A stretch of DNA of 64,000 bases. Origin: Mucilaginibacter phenanthrenivorans (GTDB lineage: Bacteria > Bacteroidota > Bacteroidia > Sphingobacteriales > Sphingobacteriaceae). Position 1 is the first letter of the stretch, and each line of letters starts with the position of its first letter. Position numbers and translations under genes: made by a program. Of the stretch, positions 16,068-24,188 are shown piece after piece. The notes under the pieces were generated by a model. It was not told the DNA's origin and did not search any database. It was given only the letters and a program-made list of their open reading frames with translations. The stretch lies in NCBI RefSeq assembly GCF_024721155.1, contig NZ_JAHVAP010000006.1, positions 186,001-250,000 on the forward strand. Reading direction: 5' to 3'.

Positions 16068-16192
16068 ACCTCAAAATTGCAGCTTTACAGGGGCCGAAAT
16101 TTTGCTGTGAGGCCATATTTGTTTGTTAATCGCAGATGTTAATGGATTAAACTGATGAAGCTGATACTTATACCTTGATTATTGTCCGCCCA

Positions 16193-16243
16193 AATCTTGA
16201 CTCGGGACTTCCGACTTAAGACTCCCGACTTGAAACTAATTTA
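16193..16243. repeat. Single-armed degenerate word repeat at AraC gene end
   Basis: Words cttgactcg / ggacttccg / acttaagac / tcccgactt repeat after the AraC gene stop; no clear complementary arm. Same word style as 34484-34566. Confidence 0.4.
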
Positions 16244-16258
16244 TACCGATACCATATC

Positions 16259-17113
16259 TTACACCACCACCTCGCTCCTTGCGCTTTTAGGCGACGCACC
16301 AAACTTTTGCTTATAAACCTTTGAAAAATGCGAGATGTTTTCGAACCCGCTGCTGTAAGCCACTGACGATACCGGGTCGTTCGACGTTTTTAGCTGGTAT
16401 TCGGCATATTCAAGCCGGCGGTTTATTTGCCATTTTACAGGCGTTGTGTTAAAACGATCGGTGAATTCCTTTTTAAAGGCGCTTACACTTCGCCCGGTAA
16501 GCTTGGCCATATCGGGGATTGAAAGCTGCCTGTTAAAGTTTTCTTCCATAAAGTAGGCAAGGTCCACCTTTTTATCGCTAACCAGGTCCTTTAAAAACGA
16601 CACGAAAGTTTTTGACTTGTCGCCCGACAGGATCTGCAATAGTATTTGGTGGGCCACAAATTTCACAATACACCTGGAATACTCCTGCGGGTGTAAAATA
16701 TGCTGAATAGCCTGTGCTATGTTAGCTTTTATAAACTCAGTTGTTTTAAAGGTGAACGGGGGCAGGTCGGCATTGAGTTTTTCCTGCCTGAACTCTGGAA
16801 CATGGCTTTCTAAAAAGTAGTTTACAAACTCGTTCTCCATAAAAATGAGCACGCTGGTATAATCGTCCGACGGAAACAACTGGTAATTACCCCGCCGTCT
16901 GAACTGGATGTCGCCGGCCATAAGGTGCTGCACATAGCTTCCATGCCTCACATCTATCGAGCCTGTTAATATTACCTCGAGGCAATGTGCAGTTTGCAGG
17001 GTATCATCACACCTGAAAGGTCGCTTTTTATCAATCACGAAGCCGTACATGTCTGACAATCGCAACCTGATGTGTGCGTGGTGATCTACCAGGTCCTTAG
17101 GAATTTGTATCAT
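16259..17113 (-). CDS. AraC-family transcriptional regulator
   Basis: 284 aa. The N-terminal half has cupin-like sensory strands (CLEVILTGSIDVRHGSYVQHLMAGDIQFRRRGNYQLFPSDDYTSVLIF). The C-terminal half carries the double helix-turn-helix, including LSIPDMAKLTGRSVSAFKKEF and the diagnostic second helix SSVAYSSGFENISHFSKVYKQKFGASPKS. Two in-frame starts exist (17113 and 17134); the ATG at 17113 gives MIQIPKDLVD and looks more natural. Ligand unknown. Likely targets are the isochorismatase-like hydrolase downstream or genes outside the window. Confidence 0.9.
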   Translation of the reverse strand: MIQIPKDLVDHHAHIRLRLSDMYGFVIDKKRPFRCDDTLQTAHCLEVILTGSIDVRHGSYVQHLMAGDIQFRRRGNYQLFPSDDYTSVLIFMENEFVNYFLESHVPEFRQEKLNADLPPFTFKTTEFIKANIAQAIQHILHPQEYSRCIVKFVAHQILLQILSGDKSKTFVSFLKDLVSDKKVDLAYFMEENFNRQLSIPDMAKLTGRSVSAFKKEFTDRFNTTPVKWQINRRLEYAEYQLKTSNDPVSSVAYSSGFENISHFSKVYKQKFGASPKSARSEVVV

Positions 17114-17245
17114 CTTAAAAAGAATAAGTTGCACTAAACTACATTTTGTAATGCTATCTTTTTAATGTTTTGGTAATTGTAACAAATGGATGATAAAAGC
17201 CTTTGCGGCGCGGGTTGGGTTGACTTACAATAACCTCTCCATCAC

Positions 17246-17412
17246 GTCATTGCGAGGAACGAAGCAAACTCTGCACAGGACAATCAAGAACCTTTATGCG
17301 TTTAGAGACAATATAGCGGCTTGCTTAGTTACCACATGGCCTTTTTACTCCTGTGCATGGATGACGTAGAGATTGCTTCGAAGCCGATTGCGGACAACCA
17401 GCCACCCATGAC
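17246..17412. repeat. Long palindromic repeat gtcattgcgagg..., family R2 copy 2
   Basis: Left arm gtcattgcgaggaacgaagc and right arm gattgcttcgaag...cccatgac are complementary. It continues directly into an R1 element (17438-17540), forming a composite block on the distal side of the FtsX-type gene. Confidence 0.65.
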
Positions 17413-17437
17413 AAGTTATTTTCACCTGGGGTGGGGT

Positions 17438-17540
17438 GTCACCCTGAGGCACTCGAAGGGCGACGTGCGCAGTAGCCTGTCCGCGTGCTAAGCGGGGCGC
17501 AGAGGCCTTTGCCCACATGCTTCGAGTGCCTCAGCATGAC
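17438..17540. repeat. 103-bp palindromic repeat, family R1 copy B
   Basis: Same length and tips as 8897-8999 with few changes in the middle (cgacgtgcgc, ccgcgtgctaagcg, cctttgcccacatgc). Confidence 0.75.
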
Positions 17541-17562
17541 ACCCTTTTTTGTCATTTCCTCT

Positions 17563-17620
17563 CCTGGTGCAAGTGTGCAGCGCCGGTCAACAGAGATGAG
17601 GCACTCGCGATCCCGCTGAA
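17563..17620. repeat. cctggcgcgagtg-type hairpin repeat, family R4 copy 1
   Basis: cctggtgcaagtgtgcagcg ... gaggcactcgcgatcccgct. Inner gtgc/gcac and agtg/cact arms pair. A better-preserved copy is at 29268-29326. Confidence 0.5.
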
Positions 17621-17662
17621 CACAATTTCAATTTAAAAAATAAGGCTACTTACCCCTTACCC

Positions 17663-20065
17663 TCATTCACTCTTCAAACTTTTAATAGGACTAACGTTCG
17701 CTGCCTTTGCAGTCTGCACTATTATTAAAATAGTAGTTATAAATATGATTACTACCGTCGAGGTTATGAACGGGAGGATAGAAATGCTGACCCGGTAAGC
17801 ATAGCCGTTCAGCCATCTGTCCATTATCATGTAGGCGAGCGGACAGGCAACCAGGCAGGCAACAGTAACGATACTTAAAAATTCCTTTAAAAATAATGAT
17901 ATGATAGTCGCAACCGGCGACCCCAATACTTTCCGGATCCCTATTTCCTTGGTACGTTTTTGAATACTCAGCGACACCAGCCCCAGGATTCCAAGCAACA
18001 CGATCACAAAAGCCAGAACCGCAGCCACGGTAGCCGCCTGTTTTAACCTGATCTCGCCGGCATAAACCTTCTTCAGCGCATCATCCATAAAACTCCAGGC
18101 AAAGGGCTCACCGGGCATCAATTCATTCCATTTGGCTTGTAAGGCGCCTATGCTTTTTGTAAGGTCACCACCCTTAAGTTTAAAGGACAGGTACCGGTAG
18201 CTGTTAGAATAGTTAACATTTGTGAAAACCAGGGGCTGGATCCGTTCCTGCATCGATCCAAAGTGAAAATCAGCCACTACCCCGGTTATCGTAAATACGT
18301 CTTCCATAAACACAATCTTTTGACCAACTGCATTTTCCGGGTTTTTCCAGCCCAGCGCCTTCGCTTCAGTTTCGTTAATTACAGCCTGGCTCGAATCGTT
18401 CTCTGTTACTATAGGTTTAAAAAACGACCCCGCCCTAACATATATGCCGTAGGTTGCAGCAAATTGATTATCGTCTGTCAGGTGTTTGGAAGCTACAGAC
18501 CCCATCGGACTATCGCCCTGGCGGTAAACAGGCCCCTCGTTTTCCCAATCGATATTTGCGGGGATCTCCCATGATAATGAGGTGTTGCCTATTTGGGGCA
18601 TCCGCTCAAATTGGCGACCTATCGCCTCCATTTTTTCCACACCTTTTGCCGACCAATCTCTTGGCACCTGTGCGTAAATAACAAAGTCTTTGTTGTAGCC
18701 CAAATTACTATTGAAAAATAAATTTATTTGCTGCGAGATAATGATAACGCTGATAAACACCACAGCCGCCGTTGTAAATTGAAACGCAACCAGCACCTTC
18801 CGCGAAAACACATTTCGCGCAACTCCTTTTGAATTTGCCTTTAGCGAATCGATTGATTTATATGCTGATAGAATGAGCGCAGGATAGATTCCTGCGATTA
18901 GCCCAATTAACAGCGAAAACAAAACAGGTATGATAATAAAGTAAACGGGAAACGAAAAAAGCGCAGTGATCTTCTTACCGATCAGGTCGCCAAAGTAAGG
19001 GCTTACCCATAAATAGATGATAAGCGACACCGCAGTAGCCAGCACTACCATAAAAACCGACTCTGTTAAAAACTGGTAAACGAGCTGCTTCCGCATCCCG
19101 CCCATTACCTTGCGGACCCCAATTTCCTTCATCCGGCTTGCTGACCGGCCGATGTAGATATTAACGAAATTGATGATCGCCATTGACAATACGAAAAATG
19201 CGATACACGACAACGTCCATAACATTTTATTTACTAACCCATTATTCGCCTGCAGGTGATAGCTTTTCAGCGGCATTAAATAAGGGGTAAGGTTATTATA
19301 GATCTCGGCAGATGAATTCTGTTTTAGCAGGTCGCGCATTACGGCTTCTACCCTGGCAGGGTCTGCGCCTTTTTTTAATTGGATATAATCAACAACGCTC
19401 CTGTTGTTCCAGCCGTTAATGTGACGATTAAAATAGTTTGATGCAAATACGTTAAAGAAAAAATCAACATCGTGGTATTCTACTTTGGTTACGGTATTTT
19501 CAGGCAGCTCATCCAGAACGCCTGTGATCATAAAATCTTTTTTGTGCCCCTTGAAATCCTCGAAGGAGAGCGACAAACCTATTACATCCGTTTTACCAAA
19601 ATATTTTTTAGCCGCCTGGCAGGTAACCACTACGGTTGAAGGCTCGCGAAAGGCAGTCCGCGGATCGCCATGCAGCAGTTTAAAACCATACATACTCAGC
19701 AACGTGCTGTCGCCGATCTGTAAACCCTCACGGAAATGATTGTTGCCGTTTGAAACATTGGTAAATGCCGGCGTTGAATTATAGCAATTAACCACCAGAC
19801 CTGGATACTCGTCTTTTAATGCCTGGGATAGTTGGGCAACAGACGTGACTTCGAGACCCATGTTAGGGTTTTTCCATTTGCTCAGGATAATATATTGATC
19901 CCCGGCATTTTTAAGGTTGCGATTCACCTGGAGCTCATCCCAAACATAGGCGCCGATCAGCAACGTAAAAACAATGCCCACAGATAAACCAAGAATATTA
20001 ATTAAGGAAAAACCCCTATGTTTCAATAAATTTCGCCAGGCAATTTTGATGTAGTTTCTGATCAT
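17663..20065 (-). CDS. FtsX/MacB-type ABC transporter permease
   Basis: 800 aa with two FtsX cores. The N-terminus (YIKIAWRNLLKHRGFSLINILGLSVGIVFTLL) is a membrane helix after a basic anchor and leads into a MacB-like periplasmic domain. A first FtsX block (RMKEIGVRKVMGGMRKQLVYQFLTESVFM), a second periplasmic domain, and a second FtsX block (RTKEIGIRKVLGSPVATIISLFLKEFL) follow. Such Bacteroidota permeases pair with a separate ATPase, often acting on peptides, antibiotics or lipoproteins. No ATPase gene is adjacent here. The gene stands alone between inverted composite repeats. Substrate unknown. Confidence 0.9.
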   Translation of the reverse strand: MIRNYIKIAWRNLLKHRGFSLINILGLSVGIVFTLLIGAYVWDELQVNRNLKNAGDQYIILSKWKNPNMGLEVTSVAQLSQALKDEYPGLVVNCYNSTPAFTNVSNGNNHFREGLQIGDSTLLSMYGFKLLHGDPRTAFREPSTVVVTCQAAKKYFGKTDVIGLSLSFEDFKGHKKDFMITGVLDELPENTVTKVEYHDVDFFFNVFASNYFNRHINGWNNRSVVDYIQLKKGADPARVEAVMRDLLKQNSSAEIYNNLTPYLMPLKSYHLQANNGLVNKMLWTLSCIAFFVLSMAIINFVNIYIGRSASRMKEIGVRKVMGGMRKQLVYQFLTESVFMVVLATAVSLIIYLWVSPYFGDLIGKKITALFSFPVYFIIIPVLFSLLIGLIAGIYPALILSAYKSIDSLKANSKGVARNVFSRKVLVAFQFTTAAVVFISVIIISQQINLFFNSNLGYNKDFVIYAQVPRDWSAKGVEKMEAIGRQFERMPQIGNTSLSWEIPANIDWENEGPVYRQGDSPMGSVASKHLTDDNQFAATYGIYVRAGSFFKPIVTENDSSQAVINETEAKALGWKNPENAVGQKIVFMEDVFTITGVVADFHFGSMQERIQPLVFTNVNYSNSYRYLSFKLKGGDLTKSIGALQAKWNELMPGEPFAWSFMDDALKKVYAGEIRLKQAATVAAVLAFVIVLLGILGLVSLSIQKRTKEIGIRKVLGSPVATIISLFLKEFLSIVTVACLVACPLAYMIMDRWLNGYAYRVSISILPFITSTVVIIFITTILIIVQTAKAANVSPIKSLKSE

Positions 20066-20210
20066 TTTACAGGTATTAGGCCACTGCTACTAAGATATGC
20101 AAAAGTGAGAGCATTTAACAGGGTAAAGTGATTTTTTCTCCTGATTGAACTATAGGAAAACAGCAACCAGGCAATGACGTGAAGGTGAGTGCTGCGAAGC
20201 TCCTCCGCGC

Positions 20211-20258
20211 ATCATTGCGAGGAACGAAATCCGCTGGATTGCGAAGGTGAAATGACAA
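20211..20258. repeat. Partial R2 repeat interrupted by an R1 element
   Basis: tcattgcgaggaacgaaatc starts here, and R2-like sequence (taggaacgaagcaacctctg, aaggacaatcaggaaccctt) resumes at about 20429 after the R1 copy, as if R1 had inserted into R2. Confidence 0.5.
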
Positions 20259-20267
20259 GAATGGGAT

Positions 20268-20393
20268 GTCATGCTGAGGCACAAGCCTGTACTGAGGTTC
20301 TCGAAGTGAAGCATGTGGGCAAAGGCCTCTGCACCCTGCTTAGCACGCGGATTGGCCTCTGCGCACGTCGCCCTTCGAGTGCCTCAGGGTGAC
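20268..20393. repeat. R1 palindromic repeat copy C, inverted and expanded
   Basis: Opposite orientation to copies A and B (middle reads gcatgtgggcaaaggcctct), with about 20 extra bases near one tip (acaagcctgtactgaggttc). The sequence beyond its right tip (ccccaccgcctag...ataacttgtcatgag) is the inverted counterpart of 17398-17437. Confidence 0.7.
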
Positions 20394-20697
20394 ACCCCAC
20401 CGCCTAGTTGAATATAACTTGTCATGAGTAGGAACGAAGCAACCTCTGCTAAGGACAATCAGGAACCCTTATGCTGATGGGTGACCTTGCGTCCGGCTGA
20501 TTGGCGTTTTTGTCTGAACCATGATTCTTTTGATTAAAGGATTTAGGGATGGCGCTTTGAGAGGGTACCTGTTAATCAATTAATTGAGAAAAACAGGGGT
20601 TAACACGATTTACATAACAGGATGATACCCGATTTGTAAGGAAGGTGACCTATATGGAGTTCCCTTTAATTAATCTATATTTAAGAACTTAAACATT
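20394..20697. other. Gene-free spacer before the OM barrel gene
   Basis: Contains R2-related sequence (about 20429-20480), a second gtctgaaccatgattctttt element (20510-20557), and degenerate ggattta/caggatgat repeats to 20625. A TATATTTA box near 20678 could be the promoter of the barrel gene. No gene seen. Confidence 0.45.
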
Positions 20698-21327
20698 ATG
20701 ATGAGAAAACTTCTTTTCGCTTTTTTATTAATCAGCATAGTTAAATTTTCAAACGCGCAAACTATCAATTTTGGCGTAAAAGCAGGATTAAATTTATCTG
20801 AACTCACACACAGCGACCCTAATGGTTATGGCAGTTCAATATTGGCAGGATTTAGAGTGGGTGGCATAGTGGATATAGGATTTCAAAATTTTTCAATTCA
20901 GCCAGGTGTTTTTTATAGCACCAAAGGCGAAAAGGACAAAATGGAATTTGTTGGCAGTGACGGCTTAAATACCAAATACCTTTCGTCGAAAATCGTTTTG
21001 AATTACATTGAAATACCTGTCAATTTTCTGTACAAATGGAAAGTTGCACCTGGAATAAAGTTTGATTTGGGTGGAGGACCTTATATTGGCTACGGCACTT
21101 CAGAAACCGTAACATATCCCGATTTCAATTCAGCCACAAGATCTGCCCATGGTAAATTCACTTATAAGAATCCGGATTTTGGAGTAAACCTTGTTGCCGG
21201 GGTGGAAATAAAAAATAAATTTATTATAGATGCAGGTTATGGTTACGGCCTTTCAAATATTGCATCATACAACTCTACCATACACAACAGTGTATTCAGC
21301 ATTTCATTGGGTTATATGTTCAGATAA
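20698..21327 (+). CDS. Porin-family outer-membrane beta-barrel (OMP_b-brl_2 type)
   Basis: 209 aa. A signal peptide (FAFLLISIVKFSNAQ) is followed by INFGVKAGLNLSELTHSD, the usual opening of PF13568-type small barrels. Successive amphipathic strands follow (FRVGGIVDIGF, FSIQPGVFYSTKGEK, YIEIPVNFLYKW, FDLGGGPYIGYG, FGVNLVAGVEIKNKF), with a terminal strand ending ISLGYMFR. Function of such barrels is generally unknown. It stands at the left edge of the accessory stretch and is followed by a structured repeat. Confidence 0.85.
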   Translation: MMRKLLFAFLLISIVKFSNAQTINFGVKAGLNLSELTHSDPNGYGSSILAGFRVGGIVDIGFQNFSIQPGVFYSTKGEKDKMEFVGSDGLNTKYLSSKIVLNYIEIPVNFLYKWKVAPGIKFDLGGGPYIGYGTSETVTYPDFNSATRSAHGKFTYKNPDFGVNLVAGVEIKNKFIIDAGYGYGLSNIASYNSTIHNSVFSISLGYMFR

Positions 21328-21361
21328 AATTAATGGCTTTTTTAAGTATCCGATTGCAACG

Positions 21362-21438
21362 TAGCATGCTGGCTATCTAAACGCGGTGTTATGAGAAGTC
21401 CACCTCTTGGGGCCTTGGCTGCATTCGCGCGCCAGGAT
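21362..21438. repeat. Structured intergenic element, family S copy 1
   Basis: CTGGC (21369-21373) pairs with GCCAG (21431-21435). Inside are ctaaaCGCGG, gagaagtcCACCtct and a gcattcgcgc strand. Two other full copies lie at 22715-22790 and 25502-25578; a shortened one lies at 25275-25330. Confidence 0.65.
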
Positions 21439-21453
21439 GAGAATTATGAGGAT

Positions 21454-21999
21454 TTATAACAAAACTTCTTTAAAATAATTTGAAATAATATGTGTGCTTT
21501 TTAGGTTTACGGTTATATTTTCAATCCAGTCGGTTAAAATTAAGTTGTATGCTAACCCCAATTCATTAAGACTATTAATCAACTTTTGAGGATACACTTT
21601 TAAAGTGTCGAGAAGTGGGCTAAATCCTAACCATATTGTGAGGATGATACCGTTTTCATGTTTATAATAAATGACGTAATTCTCAAACCCAAATGCGCCT
21701 ATATTATCTTTTAGTATCCTTTCAGAAGAATAGCCAGTGTACACCTTTTTAAAACAGAACAAAGCGTTTTTTCTTAATATTTTTTCAAAGTCGTCTAAAA
21801 AAATATTGAGAACCGATAGAGAAATTACTGTTGCGTCTTTATTGTAAAGACCCGAAAAGCCAAAACTTGTATGGTTTTCTTGTGCAAGGTATATTGGATT
21901 ATCAACCTCATTTAGATTAGCTAATAAATTGACTAACGGAAGTAATTCTATCTGACAATAATCGTCCTCATGGAAAAAAATTGAATCTATATTGTTCAT
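21454..21999 (-). CDS. Hypothetical protein, possibly immunity-like
   Basis: 181 aa, acidic, no signal peptide or clear membrane segment. It begins MNNIDSIFFHEDDYCQIELL and includes aromatic-rich strands (FGFENYVIYYKHENGIILTIWLGFSPLLD). I recognise no family. Its size, acidity, low G+C and place in a run of orphan genes separated by repeats resemble immunity proteins of polymorphic toxin systems, but this is inference only. It is 86 bp from the next minus-strand gene. Confidence 0.5.
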   Translation of the reverse strand: MNNIDSIFFHEDDYCQIELLPLVNLLANLNEVDNPIYLAQENHTSFGFSGLYNKDATVISLSVLNIFLDDFEKILRKNALFCFKKVYTGYSSERILKDNIGAFGFENYVIYYKHENGIILTIWLGFSPLLDTLKVYPQKLINSLNELGLAYNLILTDWIENITVNLKSTHIISNYFKEVLL

Positions 22000-22085
22000 T
22001 TGATATGGCTTATACTTACGGTTAAATATAACTTACATCCCTAATTTCATTCGCTTGCGGCATCGAAGGGACGATATCAGGGAGT

Positions 22086-22625
22086 CTATATGGCATCCAA
22101 TTCTTCTTTATTTATTTTGATAACGTCAATGAGTATCGGGGTGATTTCGTTCTTACTAGCAGGAAGAATATCAAGCAGCCATGTGAGTCCTTGGTCATGA
22201 GGCCGCCCTCCATACGGTTCAACAGTTTCGGCAAGGACTCTTTGTTGTAAAAAAGCTATAACGTCTTCGAATGTGATATTATCTCCGATGGAATAAATTA
22301 TAGATAATAAGCTGGCGCGAATCAAAAGGCTTGTTAATTGTGGTCGAAAATAACACAAGGTGGAAATTGATACTAACTCGAGTTCTGCAGCAGAAAATGA
22401 GTTGGTTTGAATGCCGTTTGAAAATTTCTGGTAGCGCTCAATGATTTCTTCGTCCGAAAGCGATTCATCATTGCCAATAAGTCTTCCGTAAATATCCTTT
22501 AATGAATTAGGTTGTTTATCAGAATGAATACTATCGAATCGCAGCCGGTTTTTAACGTCCGCCGATATTGGCTGATTAGGCGGGCCGGCGTTAAAAATGG
22601 CTTTTAGGATTTTCAGCATCATCAA
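22086..22625 (-). CDS. Hypothetical protein
   Basis: 179 aa, mostly helical. It starts MMMLKILKAIFNAG and runs through SLKDIYGRLIGNDESLSDEEIIERYQKF to a hydrophobic helix LTSLLIRASLLSIIYSIG and GLTWLLDILPASKNEITPILIDV. No family recognised. Three consecutive Met codons make the exact start uncertain by two residues. It is read on the same strand as the 181-aa gene that follows it, and is separated from the divergent SIR2-domain gene by an S-family element. Confidence 0.5.
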   Translation of the reverse strand: MMMLKILKAIFNAGPPNQPISADVKNRLRFDSIHSDKQPNSLKDIYGRLIGNDESLSDEEIIERYQKFSNGIQTNSFSAAELELVSISTLCYFRPQLTSLLIRASLLSIIYSIGDNITFEDVIAFLQQRVLAETVEPYGGRPHDQGLTWLLDILPASKNEITPILIDVIKINKEELDAI

Positions 22626-22714
22626 ATATACTATTATTCAAAAATCACGGCGAATAACCATTTTATTTTCAGGCAGATTTGATAATAATTAAGGATATGA
22701 AAGATTTTGCAACG

Positions 22715-22790
22715 CAGCATGCTGGCTACCTAAACGTGGGGCACGAGAACTCCACCTCTGAAGGCTGTGGCTGTATTCCCACGTCAGAAG
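22715..22790. repeat. Structured intergenic element, family S copy 2
   Basis: CTGGC (22722-22726) with GTCAG (22783-22787). The inner stem is GTGGG with CCCAC, where copy 3 has GCGG with CCGC: a compensatory change. The central CCAC...GTGG is kept. Lies in the divergent gap before the SIR2 gene. Confidence 0.7.
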
Positions 22791-22830
22791 AGAAAACAGT
22801 AAGCATCACGACGAATATTTAAATTATTAC

Positions 22831-22838
22831 TATGTTTG
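22831..22838 (+). promoter_or_regulatory. Candidate -7 element TATGTTTG of the SIR2 gene
   Basis: Fits TAnnTTTG and lies 24 bp before ATG 22862. Its presence argues against the upstream in-frame ATG at 22832, which would overlap the box. No TTTG is seen at the -33 spacing. Confidence 0.35.
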
Positions 22839-22861
22839 AACGTTATCCTAAACTAATTATA

Positions 22862-23974
22862 ATGTCAATTTCAATATCTAACGAAATAAGTGAAGAAACA
22901 CTGGAAAGAGCTCTTCAGTACATTACTACATTTAAAAGTAAACAAGCTTTTATAAATAAAATCCCGTCTGTAAAAAAAACACCTAAAAAAGATATAATCG
23001 CAAACTTTCAGCGAAATTATCAAGACGACCGATTAGTTTTAGTGTTGGGTGCAGGGGTTTCGATGGGTTTTGGTTTACCAAACTGGGATGCCTTGCTTCA
23101 AAAATTAATGATTACCACAATTGAAAAAGAACAAAGCGTATCCACTGTATTGTCGAAATTATTCACCAATATTTTTCAACCAAGCCCATTAATTGCTGGA
23201 CGATTTCTTCAAAAATACTATGAAGATAAACAAATGCTATTTGAAGAAGCGGTACAGAAAATCCTCTACTCGAGCTTAGATATGAACAAACAATCCGAGC
23301 TCATGGATGAAATCGTTAACTTTTGTGTCGCTCCCGGAAAAAGACATAGTCTTGATAGTATAATAACCTATAATTTTGATGACATTCTAGAACAACGCAT
23401 CGACAGCATTGGCATAGACGTTCCCTTTAAATCAATTTTTGGCACTGAAATGAACGCACATGGACAATTGCCAATTTATCATGTCCACGGTTTTTTGCCG
23501 CATAAGGGCGCTTTATCCGTTGATAACCAAATAACTTTCGGCGAATCCATTTATCATAAACAATATATTGATATTTATAGTTGGAATAATATTGTACAAA
23601 TCAATAAATTCAGAGACTGTAATTGCATATTTATAGGAACATCACTTACTGATCCTAACATCAGACGACTATTGGATATTGCAAGAAGACAAAAAGGGAA
23701 GTCTCCAAATTCTCATTTTATTTTTAAAATGCGTCACAAAGAAGCGGACGTAAAACAGCGCCTAAATAGTTTGTTAAATGAGAACAAACAGCTTTTGGAT
23801 GAAAAGTCTCTAGCAAACCTCGAATTTGATAAGACTGTAAAATTTTTAATTGAGATTGTTGAAAAATTTGAAGAGAGAGATACGGAGTCCTTTGGTGTGA
23901 GCACTCTCTGGGTTGATGCATGGTCTGAAGTTCCCTCTATATTAAATCAAATTCGCACATTAAAAACTTCATGA
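22862..23974 (+). CDS. Stand-alone SIR2-domain protein, putative NAD+-degrading defence effector
   Basis: 370 aa. A short helical N-terminus leads to an SIR2_2 Rossmann core: LVLVLGAGVSMGFGLPNWDALL (Gly loop at 63-65), IITYNFDDILEQRI (Asn171), YHVHGFLPH (His209) and CIFIGTSLTDPNIRRLL. The Asn and His are 38 residues apart, as in the NADase centres of antiphage SIR2 proteins such as DSR2. A helical C-terminal tail of about 80 residues follows. Known antiphage SIR2 proteins (Thoeris ThsA, DSR, SIR2-HerA) deplete NAD+ on infection. Here no partner gene is directly fused or operonic, so a defence role is inferred from domain and context. Low G+C compared with the core genes suggests acquisition. 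Confidence 0.8.
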   Translation: MSISISNEISEETLERALQYITTFKSKQAFINKIPSVKKTPKKDIIANFQRNYQDDRLVLVLGAGVSMGFGLPNWDALLQKLMITTIEKEQSVSTVLSKLFTNIFQPSPLIAGRFLQKYYEDKQMLFEEAVQKILYSSLDMNKQSELMDEIVNFCVAPGKRHSLDSIITYNFDDILEQRIDSIGIDVPFKSIFGTEMNAHGQLPIYHVHGFLPHKGALSVDNQITFGESIYHKQYIDIYSWNNIVQINKFRDCNCIFIGTSLTDPNIRRLLDIARRQKGKSPNSHFIFKMRHKEADVKQRLNSLLNENKQLLDEKSLANLEFDKTVKFLIEIVEKFEERDTESFGVSTLWVDAWSEVPSILNQIRTLKTS

Positions 23975-24188
23975 CTCAAAAAAGATATAAAATTACTGCA
24001 AAGCTTGACGTGGTGAGCCGCTCCACTGTTGTCACAACATGTCGCTTCTGCCAGGAGACAAGTTGCCAATAGACAGCCATTTACTTTCAACAGATGTGTT
24101 ACATTTTTTTTCATATCACACGCTTGGGCAGCGAGGGGCCCTGCTAATGTTAAGCTGTCATATTGCGAACACCCTTTTAGCGGAAGTA
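23975..24188. repeat. Convergent gap with degenerate S- and T-type repeat remnants
   Basis: Includes cttgacgtggtgagccgctccac, a ctgccagg tip, and gacaagttgccaatagacag (24057-24096), the last shared with 25418-25459. An apparent 78-codon frame here looks like repeat sequence, not a gene. Confidence 0.5.

Noticed and set aside
20189-20392. A 67-codon open frame
   Set aside because: It consists of R2 and R1 palindromic repeat DNA.
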